A DNA stretch of 64,000 nt from Mermis nigrescens (taxonomy: Eukaryota; Nematoda; Enoplea; Mermithida; Mermithidae), in contig JAVLUZ010000510.1 in assembly GCA_036768485.1 (NCBI GenBank), positions 682,001-746,000 of the forward strand. The letters run 5' to 3'. The position numbers were made by a program, and so were the translations under genes. The notes below the pieces were generated by a model, which did no database searches, had not been told where the DNA came from, and was given only the letters and a program-made list of their open reading frames with translations. Each line of letters starts with the position of its first letter. Positions within the stretch are counted from its first letter, which is position 1. Positions 1 to 10,459 of this stretch are shown here, piece after piece.

Positions 1-779
1 AAAATTTAATCTGGTCATGCTTTCATTTTATAATGAAAAATACGATAGAGAATCAAAAAAATGCGGAAGATCAGTTCATATACCGGCTTTTTTCCAGCCA
101 AACTGGATTCAACTTTCAGCACTTGAGTAACGTGGTCCGGATCCGCCCGAAATTCCGTCTGTTTTACCCTATTGTACACATTTGTTAACAATTTTGGATC
201 TACATTAGAGCCGGCGTCAATGCCTATTATGTAAAATTAGCAGATACAAACTGGGCGTTAAATGCAAATGCGTACGGATAGTGAAATAACAGACATGTTA
301 TAGGTAGAATGAAAAATGAAATCCGAGCAATTGATTTTCAGTATCAGAATTCGAATATTTCGCATCTTTGCAGCACAGGTAATCTGTGTTTAGCAGATTT
401 TTGGTCGCTGATAAGACTTTTCGAGCTCAACTCTGTAACAAATATAATAATGTCAAAACTTCCTGACAGGAAATTTTGATGCTGTTTATCTCCAAAACAA
501 GTTGCAAAATAGAGTTTTAAAGAGTAAAAAATGAATTTTTTACTTCTTTCAGTGTTTCATTATCAGAAATTACAAAAAATTAGTTTTTACAACGCAGTTG
601 TGAAGTATCTCACACGACATACAGAATTTATAATGTACGAGGTACTCAGTATTGTGGCGTGTGGATCTTTCTTGTACATACTCGAATGAGTTTTGCACAA
701 AAAGCACTCCACGGCAACATAATTTTGAAATTGAGGAAAATTTAACTGATAAAAACCATTCAAGAGACAGTTATAAGTT
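1..779. other. Non-coding, nothing recognised
   Basis: AT-rich sequence with many stops in all frames. I see no domain, tRNA or clear repeat end before the MITE that starts at 788. Confidence 0.4.
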
Positions 780-787
780 GGTATGAC

Positions 788-1163
788 CATACATGATCCA
801 GATGGGGGTTTCGGGAGGGGTATTTCACCCCCGCCCCTAGAAAATTTTTCACCTCCATTTTTTCACCACCCAGAATTCGCAATTTTTCAAAAGTTTTCAA
901 AAAGTTTTCTGCTAATTCGCAGAAAAGGTAATTTTTAAGCGTTTTTAGTTATCTATTTGTTCGAAAGTGTCGAATCTTTTGCGCTTGCTTTTTTTAATTT
1001 TTTTCAAAATTTTTTTAGTTTTTATGCTTTAGAAAGATAGAGCATCGTCAGAAACGCCGAAGGACGATGTTTTTGACGCGTACCCACCATTTTTAGGCCC
1101 CAAAAGGACCTTTAAATTTTCACCACTACACTACCCCTAGAATTCCTATGCTGAGCATGTCTG
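788..1163. mobile_element. hAT-like MITE (CATACATGATCC end)
   Basis: The flanks are GGTATGAC (780-787) and GGTATGTC (1164-1171), an 8-bp TSD with one mismatch. The element starts CATACATGATCC and ends in GCATGTCTG. The interior has G/C-rich subterminal blocks around an A/T-rich core with the phrase AGAGCATCGTCAGAAACGCC, which recurs at about 48910 and in reverse at 49820. No transposase is present. An 8-bp TSD with CA...TG ends is typical of hAT; the superfamily call is inference. Confidence 0.7.
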
Positions 1164-1439
1164 GGTATGTCCAGATTACGGGGAGCCTGAGGTACAATGA
1201 TTTTCAAACATTAACGTTTAAAAACTAACGATAGGGGCAAAAATATCACTTAAGCTCATCATCACGCTTTATTCACTGACGTTAAAAAAATTGAGAAAGC
1301 GCAACATTTTTTAGCAATCAAATTTTAAGAGTCTACGGTGTTTTCGGTTCCTGCGGATCCTAAACCACCATGCCCATACGTATGTGGCAAAGATGAAAAA
1401 TTTGCATAAAAAAGTCGATATGACATGATTACGTCGTGC

Positions 1440-1980
1440 ACGACAAATATACTCGTCATAGGTAGCGCGATAGCGCTACCTACAAAATACTTTGGCCACC
1501 CTTTTTTCATATGTGTATCACAGCGAGTGCGAATTTTGTGTCCCCCTCACAGCAACAACGACACACACCTGGGTGGTGCGGTTTTTTAAAACGATAGATA
1601 ATTAAAAAACTCGATGTTGATTTTTTATTTGTTTTGCGTTATTAGCGCAAGTGTAAAGTTAACACCAAGAAGCACTTTTCCGCGTAGAGCATTGGGTATG
1701 GTGATTATTTTTTCAAATGATCTCTGTAACGTCAGAATAACGAATCTGACCTTTAAACTTTTCTACAGCTGGAAGTTGTTGAGCTGTGAAGAGGTGAAGT
1801 TTGAATTATGCACATGTTTGCTAATGCCAATATTTAACTCCGTATTGCATATTTTTCGATCAGTTTTTTATTTCGAAGATTTTTGACTTATCTTTAATCA
1901 TTTTTATTCGCAAACATGCACTGTTTTGAAGGTTAACTGGAATGAGAAACATTTTTTCTAATACTACCTGCAAATTACTT
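1440..1980 (+). repeat. Family A repeat, copy A1 (partial)
   Basis: This shares long stretches with 16555-17500 in the same orientation and with 39300-39390, 41750-43050 and 60300-61900 in reverse. Landmarks are the hairpin GGTAGCGCGATAGCGCTACC (about 1465), a block around CACAGCGAGTGCG, GTGTAAAGTTAACACC, and CGAATCTGACCTTTAAACTT. Small ORFs across it (1614-1886) look incidental. The class is unknown; the copy fades out near 1980. Confidence 0.6.
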
Positions 1981-2599
1981 CATATAATATTAATAATTCT
2001 TATGCGCTGTCTTTGTGAAACCGATTCCAATATTATTTCATCTTAAAATCCATGCAAATTTATGTCTGTCCATTTTTGAAATGTATGCGGCTCATAAATT
2101 TTCTTGAATTGTTTACATTTGCTAATACGTCGACCAGATTGTTTATTTGTCGCCGGAATCGTTCATGTTGTCTTGCTCTACTACTAATTTTCGTTGCTTT
2201 CTCGTGCATTGTTCAGTTACATGCGATTTTTGGCGGCCGACATATCATTGCGTTGGTTTTACACACTGATATGTTTGTTGCCATGCCTGACTTTCGCTTG
2301 CTGTTTCTATCGATGCAGGGTTTTACTTTAAATAGGTTAGTAACGTCATTTACGTAAATTTTAATTCAATAAATTTTCTGACTACCGTAGTTATCTTTCT
2401 TTCAATGTCAACACTTGATATTGAAGCTATAAATTGTTGGAGAAAAAGTAAAAACTGTTGCCGTTAATCTTTGCTGATGCAAGCTCTAAATTTTACTTCG
2501 AGCATTTCAGGTTTGAATTACATTGAGAAAATATTAACGCTAGTTTTTTGTCTTTAAATCGACTTTTTGTAATGAGAATGCTGTGTTTGCTAAGAAAAA

Positions 2600-3275
2600 G
2601 TAGAATACTAGCAAGAAAAAATGCTCCGATGGAGCAAAAAAGGTGAATATACTTGAATTTCTTCATTGTTAAGAATGTAAAAGGAGGGGACTTAGGAAAA
2701 TTTCCCTATATGCGCAGAAGCCATAGGAATGTGCGAAACAGTTAGACTTCCTCCAGACAATGCGAAAATCGAAGTATATTCTGCGGTCTGTGAAAAATCA
2801 GGTTGTAGTCACAAAACGTTCTTGGCTGTTTCGCAAAAGAGCATTGAAGACACTTTCATGACTATTAAATAATCAATGTCTTATTTATTACATGAAATGG
2901 TGACCTTCGACAATGCTCTGGTGTAAGAGATAATAGTGTAAACTTTAAACCTCCACGGCCAACTCAATAATTTGCATGAGAATTCACACAAATTTTCTTT
3001 AAATTTTCCAAAATAAAGTAATTAAAACACACGTCATCGTAATCGAAATTACTACAGAAAATCTGCAGAAACGCGCATAGGCCGCAGAATATACTTTGAT
3101 TTTTGCGTTGTCTAGAGGAAATCTAACTGTTTCGCACATTCCTATGGCTTCTGCGCATGTAGGGAATTTTCACAGTCCTCTCCTTTTACATCCTTAACAA
3201 GGAAGAAATTCAAGTATATTCACCTTTTTTTGCTCCATCGGAAAATTTTTTCTTGCTTATTTACTATTATTTTAC
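2600..3275. mobile_element. Family B long-TIR element, copy B1
   Basis: Two arms of about 190 bp (2604-2795 and 3082-3272) are reverse complements. From outside in they carry ACTAGCAAG, GCTCCGATGG, GAATATACTTG, AAAGGAGGGGAC and CGAAGTATATTCTGCGG. About 280 bp of unrelated AT-rich sequence separates them. No transposase ORF is present, so this is a non-autonomous TIR element. Other copies are at 19142, 59357 and 61955. Confidence 0.75.
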
Positions 3276-3582
3276 TACTCTTTTTCTAGCAGCGGCGAAA
3301 GGTTTTATTCATTCTGTCTTTTTACGTTTTTCGTATTACTGGTAATAAGCTTTAAACTTAATTTGAAAAACTAAGTTAATATTTCCGCGGATAATCCACA
3401 GTTTTCTAACAAAATTTTGCGCATTGGAATGGCGAAAAAGCGGTTTTCGTGAAGCTGTGATATTATAATTTTGCCGGTTTTTTGGGCTACTAATTGCTAA
3501 CACGGTCACACAGCTACAAGTCAAAGAGCTCTTTTTTAGTCAACTTGCCAGATATGCACTGAGCTTAGCGAAGCATCTATAA

Positions 3583-4619
3583 TTTTGAAAAATGAGCTTG
3601 TTAAGCGAGAGTTGTAAACCAAGAGAAAAACTTAAAGTTTAAACACACCATTAAATTATGAAGAGAATTATAAAATATTTTAAACTAGAAGAAAATGAAA
3701 AAGGTGGGATTTCAGTAAATTAAAACAAATTTAGAGGATATGATGAAACATTATTGTTGAGAATAGGACGATTCCTTTTGCCTATAAAGTTGGTTTAATA
3801 AGGACACTTGTGAGTCGCATTTACATGATTTGTAACTCATATCAGACTTTTGTCTCTGATATTGACAAGCTGAAGCAGACTCTACTGCAAAATGAGTATC
3901 CCCTTGGCTTGATTGATAAGGTCATATCAGACTTTATGACAAAGGTGTATAATAAGAGTGATGAAATAAAAGTCGGTTGTGATAAATTATGCTATTCTCT
4001 TGTTTTGCCTTATACTGGTGTGCATGGCTACAATGTACGCAGCAGAATTCTAAAGCTTATATCTGCATTTTACCCTCAGATTAGAGTAAGGTTTGTTTAC
4101 AAACCTGTCATGTGTATAAGCCGGTTTTTCAAGAACAAGGATGCTGTACCTGCTAAGCTACTCTCAAATTTAGTATATAAGTATACGTGTTCTAGCTGTA
4201 TGGCTAGTTACATTGGCGAAACTCGCCGACATTTTGGGAGTAGAATTGCAGAACATACTGGCATCTCATTTGCTACAGGAAAGCCAATTCAGGGTGATAG
4301 CTTATCTGCTATTCACAAACATGTCTCAAATAGCAATCATTCAATTACATCAGATTGCTTCAAGGTTATTAGTCGAGCATCCAACTCTTTTGATCTTTTA
4401 ATCAAGGAGTCGTTATACATAGCACGTGATCGTCCTATTCTCAACAATGTTTCATCATATCCTCTAAATTTGTTTTAATTTACTGAAATCCCACCTTTTT
4501 CATTTTCTTCTAGTTTAAAATATTTTATAATTCTCTTCATAATTTAATGGTATGTTTAAACTTTAAGTTTTTCTCTTGGTTTACAACTCTCGCTTAACAA
4601 GCTCATTTTTCAAAACTAT
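3583..4619 (+). mobile_element. Truncated Penelope-like element with inverted terminal repeats
   Basis: Sequence 3583-3772 is the near-perfect reverse complement of 4430-4619. The right arm includes the last codons of the GIY-YIG ORF plus its 3' flank. An inverted copy of the 3' end placed at the 5' end is a known arrangement in Penelope-like elements. The reverse transcriptase is absent, so the copy is 5' truncated. Confidence 0.75.
3825..4478 (+). CDS. GIY-YIG endonuclease domain of a Penelope-like retroelement (C-terminal fragment)
   Basis: The open frame runs from a GTG-type start at 3810; the first ATG is 3825. Numbered from 3810, residues 124-136 contain KYTC, a CSSC pair and then YIG, followed by ETRRHFGSR with the catalytic-type arginine and later KESLYIARDRPILN. 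This is the GIY-YIG nuclease order with the extra cysteine pair seen in Penelope-like elements (family knowledge), where the nuclease sits C-terminal to the reverse transcriptase. The preceding ~120 residues match no domain I recognise and may be the linker. The frame is uninterrupted, so decay is modest, but without the RT it cannot be autonomous. The stop lies inside the right inverted repeat. It is not a host gene. Confidence 0.75.
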   Translation: MICNSYQTFVSDIDKLKQTLLQNEYPLGLIDKVISDFMTKVYNKSDEIKVGCDKLCYSLVLPYTGVHGYNVRSRILKLISAFYPQIRVRFVYKPVMCISRFFKNKDAVPAKLLSNLVYKYTCSSCMASYIGETRRHFGSRIAEHTGISFATGKPIQGDSLSAIHKHVSNSNHSITSDCFKVISRASNSFDLLIKESLYIARDRPILNNVSSYPLNLF

Positions 4620-4711
4620 TATCTATAATTTTATTTTAAGCTTATCACTAGGCTTTATATCCCAAAGTGAATATTTTTTCATGATTGTTCTTATTCTTTT
4701 GGCCTCCGTGG

Positions 4712-4892
4712 CAGGGACGTAACCAGGATGTTATTTTGGGGGTGTCTGAACAGTTTTGGGGGTCTCAACTGGTAAAAAAACGACGTTCAACTTGAAGATG
4801 GCTTATTTTCCTTTACTCCCCCTTTGAATTTTTTTGTGACGATTCCATTTTGGGGGTCAAAAGACCCCACTGACCCCCCTCTGGTTAAGTCC
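4712..4892. mobile_element. hAT-like MITE inside a SINE head
   Basis: It starts CAGGGACGTAACCAGGA and ends in a match to the reverse complement of GGACTTAACCAGAGGGG. The flanks are CTCCGTGG (4704-4711) and ATGCGTGG (4893-4900), a partly decayed duplication. Removing it rejoins CTCCGTGGCTTAGTGG, which restores a tRNA-like A box, so the insertion is younger than the SINE. Confidence 0.5.
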
Positions 4893-5165
4893 ATGCGTGG
4901 CTTAGTGGTTAACGATCTAACTACAAGTTGCGGGCACGGGGTTCGAAACCACGCACTGTGGGTTCTTTCTTTGTGCAGTCGGCTAATTTTTCCAGCGGGA
5001 CACTTACGTGATACCGCTGGTATCCAGCAGGGCTCTTAAAGAGGTACTGCTGGTATAACTCGGTGAGATGATAATCTATTCCGCGGAGCACAATGGGCTT
5101 GTAGCCTGCGTGCTTGGGTCTCACAGGAGGTACCACCGCTACATCACCTATCTTATTCTTTTATT
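4893..5165 (+). mobile_element. tRNA-derived SINE
   Basis: A box TGGCTTAGTGGTTA (about 4898) and B box GGGGTTCGAAACC (about 4937) are spaced as in a tRNA, but the acceptor stem does not pair well and no full cloverleaf folds. A non-tRNA body of about 200 bp follows (CAGCGGGACACTTACGTGAT, then a block around GGAGCACAATGGGC). This is a pol III promoter-bearing SINE, not a functional tRNA gene. The 3' end is uncertain. Confidence 0.6.
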
Positions 5166-5707
5166 TCGTCGATGGAACACTGTTTACAGTCATTTTGTAT
5201 TTCCTTTTCCTCTACAAAAATTGTGCAAAGATCAATGCCTCTCAGATTTTTAATGAAATCTTCAACCCTCATGCGTTTGCTTGCTTTAACGTTAGGAGAA
5301 TGCAAATCAGTATTGAGCATAATTATGGCAAAAGCTATTATAAATACGGTGTCGGATTGACTGAACTGGTCGGTTATTTCCGAGTTGCACTGGCAGTAGC
5401 GTCTGGCAAATATCTGTTGGGAAAAAAATAAAAATTCAATACGTTATGATGATGAATTTGTTATTGTAAATAACCAACCATTAAAAACGACAAAAAATTT
5501 AAACGGCCCGCCCAATAAATAACTAGAGTGCGAAACTAGTACCTTCGTTTTCTGTTTGATTGTTTTTAAAATACAAGCGTTAAGCGGAACGCTAAAGCCT
5601 GACTTTTTTTAGTTATTCTATTGAAGGATTTTGTTTATTTTTCAAGCTATTTATTAGATTCATTTTATTATACTCGATTATATTTGAAGTATGACTAATA
5701 AACAGCT
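5166..5707. other. Non-coding, nothing recognised
   Basis: A 105-codon open frame (5114-5431) overlaps the SINE tail and has no recognisable domain; I treat it as chance. No repeat boundaries were found. Confidence 0.35.
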
Positions 5708-7012
5708 GTCCGGAGATGTCTCTCGCGTTTCTCCGACCGTCCCGATTCTCGGACCGTCCTGATTCTCCTCCGATCATCCCCATTCTCCGTCTAATGATAA
5801 AACGGGTTATTCTCAGATTCCCGAAATTCCCGTTTCTCCGACCGTCCCGATTCTTCGACCGTCCCGATTCTCCGACCGTCCCGATTCTTCAACCAATTAT
5901 ATAAAACATTATCTTGAGACTCGAAAAAATAACGTTTCTTCGACCGTCCCGATTCTCCGACCACCACGACTCTCCGACTGTCCCGATTCTCCGACGAATG
6001 GTATAAAAGGTTATTTTTAGACACGCGAAATTCCCGATTCTCCGACCGTCCCGTTTTCCCGTCCTTCCCGATTCTCCGACCGTCCCGATTCTTCGACCGT
6101 CCCGATTCTCCGACCGTCCCGATTCTTCGCCCATGCTAAAGGTTGATGAGCGTGAGAAAAAGTGAATTCCCGGAAATGCATTCAGACTGCACAGCAAGTA
6201 TGTATGTACATATGTACAAACACATATTCATGATATAGGTATTTATTCAGTTAACTAGTGTAACGGATACGACAAAACTCTGCTTCGACTTACAAAAATA
6301 GAAACAAAAAATGGAAAATGCAAATTAGATATCACATTAAAACATTATTTGACGTCAGTTCCCCAACGTCGATGATTTGTTGCAGCTTATTCAGAGACAT
6401 ATTAGTTATTTAATCTGTTAGGGTAATTGAGCATCATCGATGCGAATCGATCGCAGCTGTCATCAACTTATTCGGTCAGTTCGGACGCCAAATAGTTAGT
6501 TATCTTACACTTTAGTCTGCGTTTTAGCGCAGTTAAATTAATTCTGGAAAAAATAGCAAGATAGTTCTTGATTTTTTATCAATAGGAATTACAAAATTAA
6601 GGTTGTCTGTTATTTATTACCATTTAGATTCTTTAGAACACATCCCTACATTTATATGTTGAGTTAACAAGCAAACAAGAAATGAGGATTGAAATGTGAG
6701 GCAAACAAAAATTAGTAGGTAGGTGCTGCATACGTCAGAGTAGTTTTGTAGCTACAAAACACCACTGCCAAATTTACTAAATGAAAAAGCAATACTTTCT
6801 GAATAAACTATTAAGGTAGTATAATAATTAATGCATTAAATTAGCTCTATTTCTGAATCAGTCTTTTTCCCATTCAGTAAAACCAATCGAAGATCAAGAC
6901 AACCTTTATTTTACCGTTCAGCAGTTAACTATCACCACCTGTCACATTAGATGGTAAGTCGGAGGATAGGGAAAGTCGGAAAGTCAAGACGGTCGGATCG
7001 GAGAATCAGGAC
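5708..7012. mobile_element. Foldback element FB1 with 17-bp tandem arms
   Basis: The left side (5708-6130) is a dense array of the 17-mer CCGTCCCGATTCTCCGA and variants, interrupted three times by a ~65-bp spacer (around TAAAACGGGTTATT). The right side (6955-7012) carries the same 17-mer inverted (TCGGAGAATC type). The core (about 6290-6950) reappears at 26665-27350. Tandem repeats in opposite orientation at the two ends is the layout of foldback elements. No ORF and no clear TSD were seen. Confidence 0.65.
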
Positions 7013-7986
7013 ACAATCGTCCGTAGAAGTTTATTCTCAGGGCTGAATTCAGTGTATCGATTTAATAAAAATATCCAAGGAATCCCCAATAATCCTTAGA
7101 TGTTTACGAAAATTTTTCATTGCTTAAAAAAGCATGCCTGAGTCATCTGACACCGACTTCCATAATATGATTATTCATTGAAAAAATCAGTAAAAGAATT
7201 TAAAAATAAATTACTTATTGTATTTTTTCGGCGCAACTGAGAGTTTTGAGATAAAATTTATACAGATGTTTGTTTCACCTCGCTAAATTATAGCTTTATA
7301 CACCTTTGGTTCTTTCTTCTGATTTGCCTTATTACTTAGTTACCGATCTTCTAAAACTTTCTTAATTAATTAAATTAAATCAAATTACTTGCTATTTTAC
7401 CTCAACAATGCGTTCAATTTTTTGAGCTTCACCGGGCAATCTGAACAAGGATAAAAACAACCGCAAAGCTACATCGATTTGCATGCCACGCATATCGACT
7501 TGATCAGCAAAACAGCTTAAAGGGTGCAAATTTTTACTAGTTGTATGTGCCTTCACACAAACTAAAGGGAATAATTTAATACGAATATTATGATTTGCCT
7601 AATTAATGTGTTTTCCTTGCTGTTTGCCGAACAAATTGAACAAAACACAGCAAACATCAATCATATAGTTCTGCATTACAGAAATTGTCGATAGCTCATG
7701 CTTAACAAAAGCTTGTCAAACATTTTCAGAAGAACAGACAGATACATGTCAAGCGCTTTAAATTGCTTTGGCAATCAATTGAATAATTCATAAATAAAAC
7801 TCAAATTATTATCCAACAACAATTATGTCTGCACAAAATTAACATTTTAGCATAATATGAACGCCATTTTCAACGCAAAACCTAATGACATAGAGGATCC
7901 AGTTACTTACTCTATAATGCTAAAGTAGCGGGTAGAAAAAGTGCTTTTCATGTTTACTAGGAAACGAACGAGATATTAGGGCCAAC
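7013..7986. other. Non-coding, nothing recognised
   Basis: AT-rich, without a recognisable gene or clear repeat boundary. A short TTAATTAATTAAATTAAAT run lies near 7361. Confidence 0.35.
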
Positions 7987-8384
7987 CATAGGTGCACAAG
8001 GCCAGGGTCGGCAGGGGGTGTAATCCCAAAAATCCAAAACTAATACATAAATTTAACGTGTAAGATTTTTTTGCTGTTTTGACGATCAAAATGGTCAAAA
8101 TAGCCCATAAAATGTTTTTTCGCGGCAATATCGCATTTTTAAAGCATTTTAGTCCATTGACTGTATTTCATGACTTCTAACACTAAAAAATGCAAAAATT
8201 GATCGATTTTGAGCGCTTTTTGAGTAAAAAGTACATAAATTTACTAATCCGGTATTTAGACGTTTTTACTGCTTTTGACTTCAAAAATATTGCAACAAAA
8301 ACGTTCCATCAGCTCAAAATCGCCGAACAGTACCTGTCCGGCTGACCCTTCAACGGGAAGTATTACCCCCTATATGCATGTATG
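7987..8384. mobile_element. hAT-like MITE (CATAGGTGCACAAGG end)
   Basis: TSD GGGCCAAC (7979-7986) and GGGCCAAG (8385-8392). The left end is CATAGGTGCACAAGG and the right end reads GCATGTATG. G/C-rich tips surround an A/T-rich core with no ORF. Confidence 0.7.
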
Positions 8385-8795
8385 GGGCCAAGAGATTCAA
8401 ACTCTAACCTTAAAACCCGCTGATTGAATGGATTTTGTAAGCTGCCTAAATACTCGCCAATCATTTGACGACTAATTCCTTTGCGCTGAGCCAAAAACGC
8501 GGCCACGGCTTCGGGAGTCCTGGCAACGAACCCCCAACAAATCAGGAATTCTATGCCGCGTTCCGGTTTTCTTAAAAAAATAAGTAAAACTGGTTACAAA
8601 TTCATTTCTCTCGTGTAGGGTAGTAACAGTTTCTCGTGTAGGTAGTAACAGCGGAAAATATTCAGATGCCATATAACGCTGCAAAAATATAAATGAAGGA
8701 GAGATTTTGCGACATTGGACAACATGGTCTAGTAATATCGGTGCATGACTTGAATGAGAAGCAAAAATAAACAGTATTAAAAAGACATTACTAAC

Positions 8796-9053
8796 CACAC
8801 CTGGGCGTGGGGGGTTTGGAGTGCACCCCCCCCCAGAAACCAAAATACCCCCCAGAAATCAAAATACCCCCCAGAATTCAATTTTTGAAAATTTTTTTCG
8901 TTTTTTCGCAATTTTTTGATGCCAATGGATAGTGCTTGATGAGAAACGTCGAAAAATGGTGTTTTTATCGCCATACCACCATTTTTAAGGCCATATTTCG
9001 ACCTTCAAAAAAATCTTGCACCCCCCCCAGAATTTTCTTGCTGCCCACGTATG
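8796..9053 (-). mobile_element. hAT-like MITE (CACACCTGGGCG/CATACGTGGGC family)
   Basis: Exact 8-bp TSD TTACTAAC at 8788-8795 and 9054-9061. The ends are CACACCTGGGCGTGGGGGG on the left and, reversed, CATACGTGGGCAGCAAG on the right. The core holds the family phrase GATGAGAAACGTCGAAAAATG. Copies at 9253, 46906 and 63040 are closest. Confidence 0.85.
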
Positions 9054-9252
9054 TTACTAACCTTTAATTTTATATTTTAATTGAACGTTAAAATAATTTT
9101 TAGTATACGATAGCCGAATTTAGTTTAGTAGGTAAGATAGCTATTAAGATACATGGGCAACACTCAAATTCTGGGGGTTTGGTGCGTCAAGAATTCGGAA
9201 AAATCGGAAATTCAATTTTATGGATCCACGGGAGCAAATTCTGGGTTCTAAC

Positions 9253-9461
9253 CATACGTGGGCAGCAAGAAAATTCTGGGGGGTGCAAGATTTTTTGAAG
9301 GTCAAAAAATGGCCTTAAAAATGGTGGTATGGCGAAAAAAAACACCATTTTTCGATGTTTCTCATCAAGCACTATCCATTGGCATCAAAAAATTGCAAAA
9401 AAACGGAACAAATTTTTAAAAATTGAATTCTGGGGGGTGCATACCCCCACGCCCAGGTGTG
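9253..9461 (+). mobile_element. hAT-like MITE, same family as 8796-9053
   Basis: Exact TSD GTTCTAAC (9245-9252, 9462-9469). The orientation is opposite to the 8796 copy: CATACGTGGGCAGC on the left and CCCAGGTGTG on the right. Confidence 0.85.
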
Positions 9462-9981
9462 GTTCTAACTCCTCAAACCCAGACACGTCCATGCAAGCCT
9501 ATTATTACGAAACCGTTTCAAATGAATAATTTACACTTTTTAGACTGTCCGCATAGAACATTTCCAAAAAAATTAGTTCACTTTAAAATTACTATAAGCG
9601 TAAAATTTTGCACACTACATTAAATTACAAGATTCTTTCTGGAAAGCAAACAAATACCATTCAGTACGAAGAACATGAAAGGTATAGTATGTTTCCATGA
9701 ATGTAGGATACGTATAGGAGACGGATGATTCGTACCCCAGACCGTAGAGGAGTATACCAAGAGCAAGGAGCCATAAATTCAATAAGAATTATACCGTGAT
9801 GCTGCTAGAACTTGAATAGAAGTGTCAGAAATGAGGTTTTGCCTACCGTAGATTTACTGGTCGTCTTAAACTTTAAATATCGAGAAGCATTTCAGATTTA
9901 CTCCCTTCCTTTAACATATAAACAGGGCAACACTCATATAACATTTTCATAAAAAACGTTTTATTTGTTGACATGCATTTC

Positions 9982-10281
9982 CAGTAGCGTATCTGATCTT
10001 TTGAATTTGGCGGGACGAAACTTTTGAAATTAAATATTTCAACAACTACTTGTAGATAGCCTAATATTAAAAAATATCTTGTATTTGAGACATAAGGCGC
10101 GAAGTGCCCGAAAATTTTGAGCTTATTAGCTCAAAAAGTGTGCTAAAAATATTCTAGCGGTCTTTAGATATGTGTCAAGAATTTTTTCAATTTTTTACTT
10201 CGGGGACCCTTTTAAATAGTACACATACTTTCAAAATTTGGGCTGGCTTATTCCCCCTGTCACCCCACAGCTAGGCCCCTG
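9982..10281. mobile_element. hAT-like MITE (CAGTAGCGTATC end)
   Basis: Exact TSD TGCATTTC (9974-9981, 10282-10289). It begins CAGTAGCGTATCTGATC and ends in AGCTAGGCCCCTG. Inside is a GGCGCGAAGTGCC palindrome followed by CGAAAATTTT. It lies in the intron just 3' of the minus-strand exon at 10460. Confidence 0.8.
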
Positions 10282-10328
10282 TGCATTTCAATTATTATAA
10301 ACTCTCGTCAAATCTGCACGTGCTATCT

Positions 10329-10425
10329 AAGTTAAAGTAGTTAAATTAATTTTAAGTCAAGTTGATTAAATTAATTGAATTAAGTTGACTAAATTAAATA
10401 ATTTGATAATAATTAAAGTTTATAA
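10329..10425. repeat. TTAATT-rich low-complexity tract
   Basis: A run of AATTAA-type words with repeated phrases AAGTTGA(C/T)TAAATTAA, in the intron next to the 10460 exon. Confidence 0.55.
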
Positions 10426-10459
10426 ATGCAAATGTTTTAGCATTTGAAATGGTACTCAC

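Noticed and set aside
1455..1490. Hairpin GGTAGCGCGATAGCGCTACC as a Helitron 3' end
   Set aside because: No CTRR follows the hairpin in either orientation, and no TC start was found.
4896..4960. tRNA gene
   Set aside because: A and B boxes are present but acceptor and T stems mispair; better explained as a SINE head.
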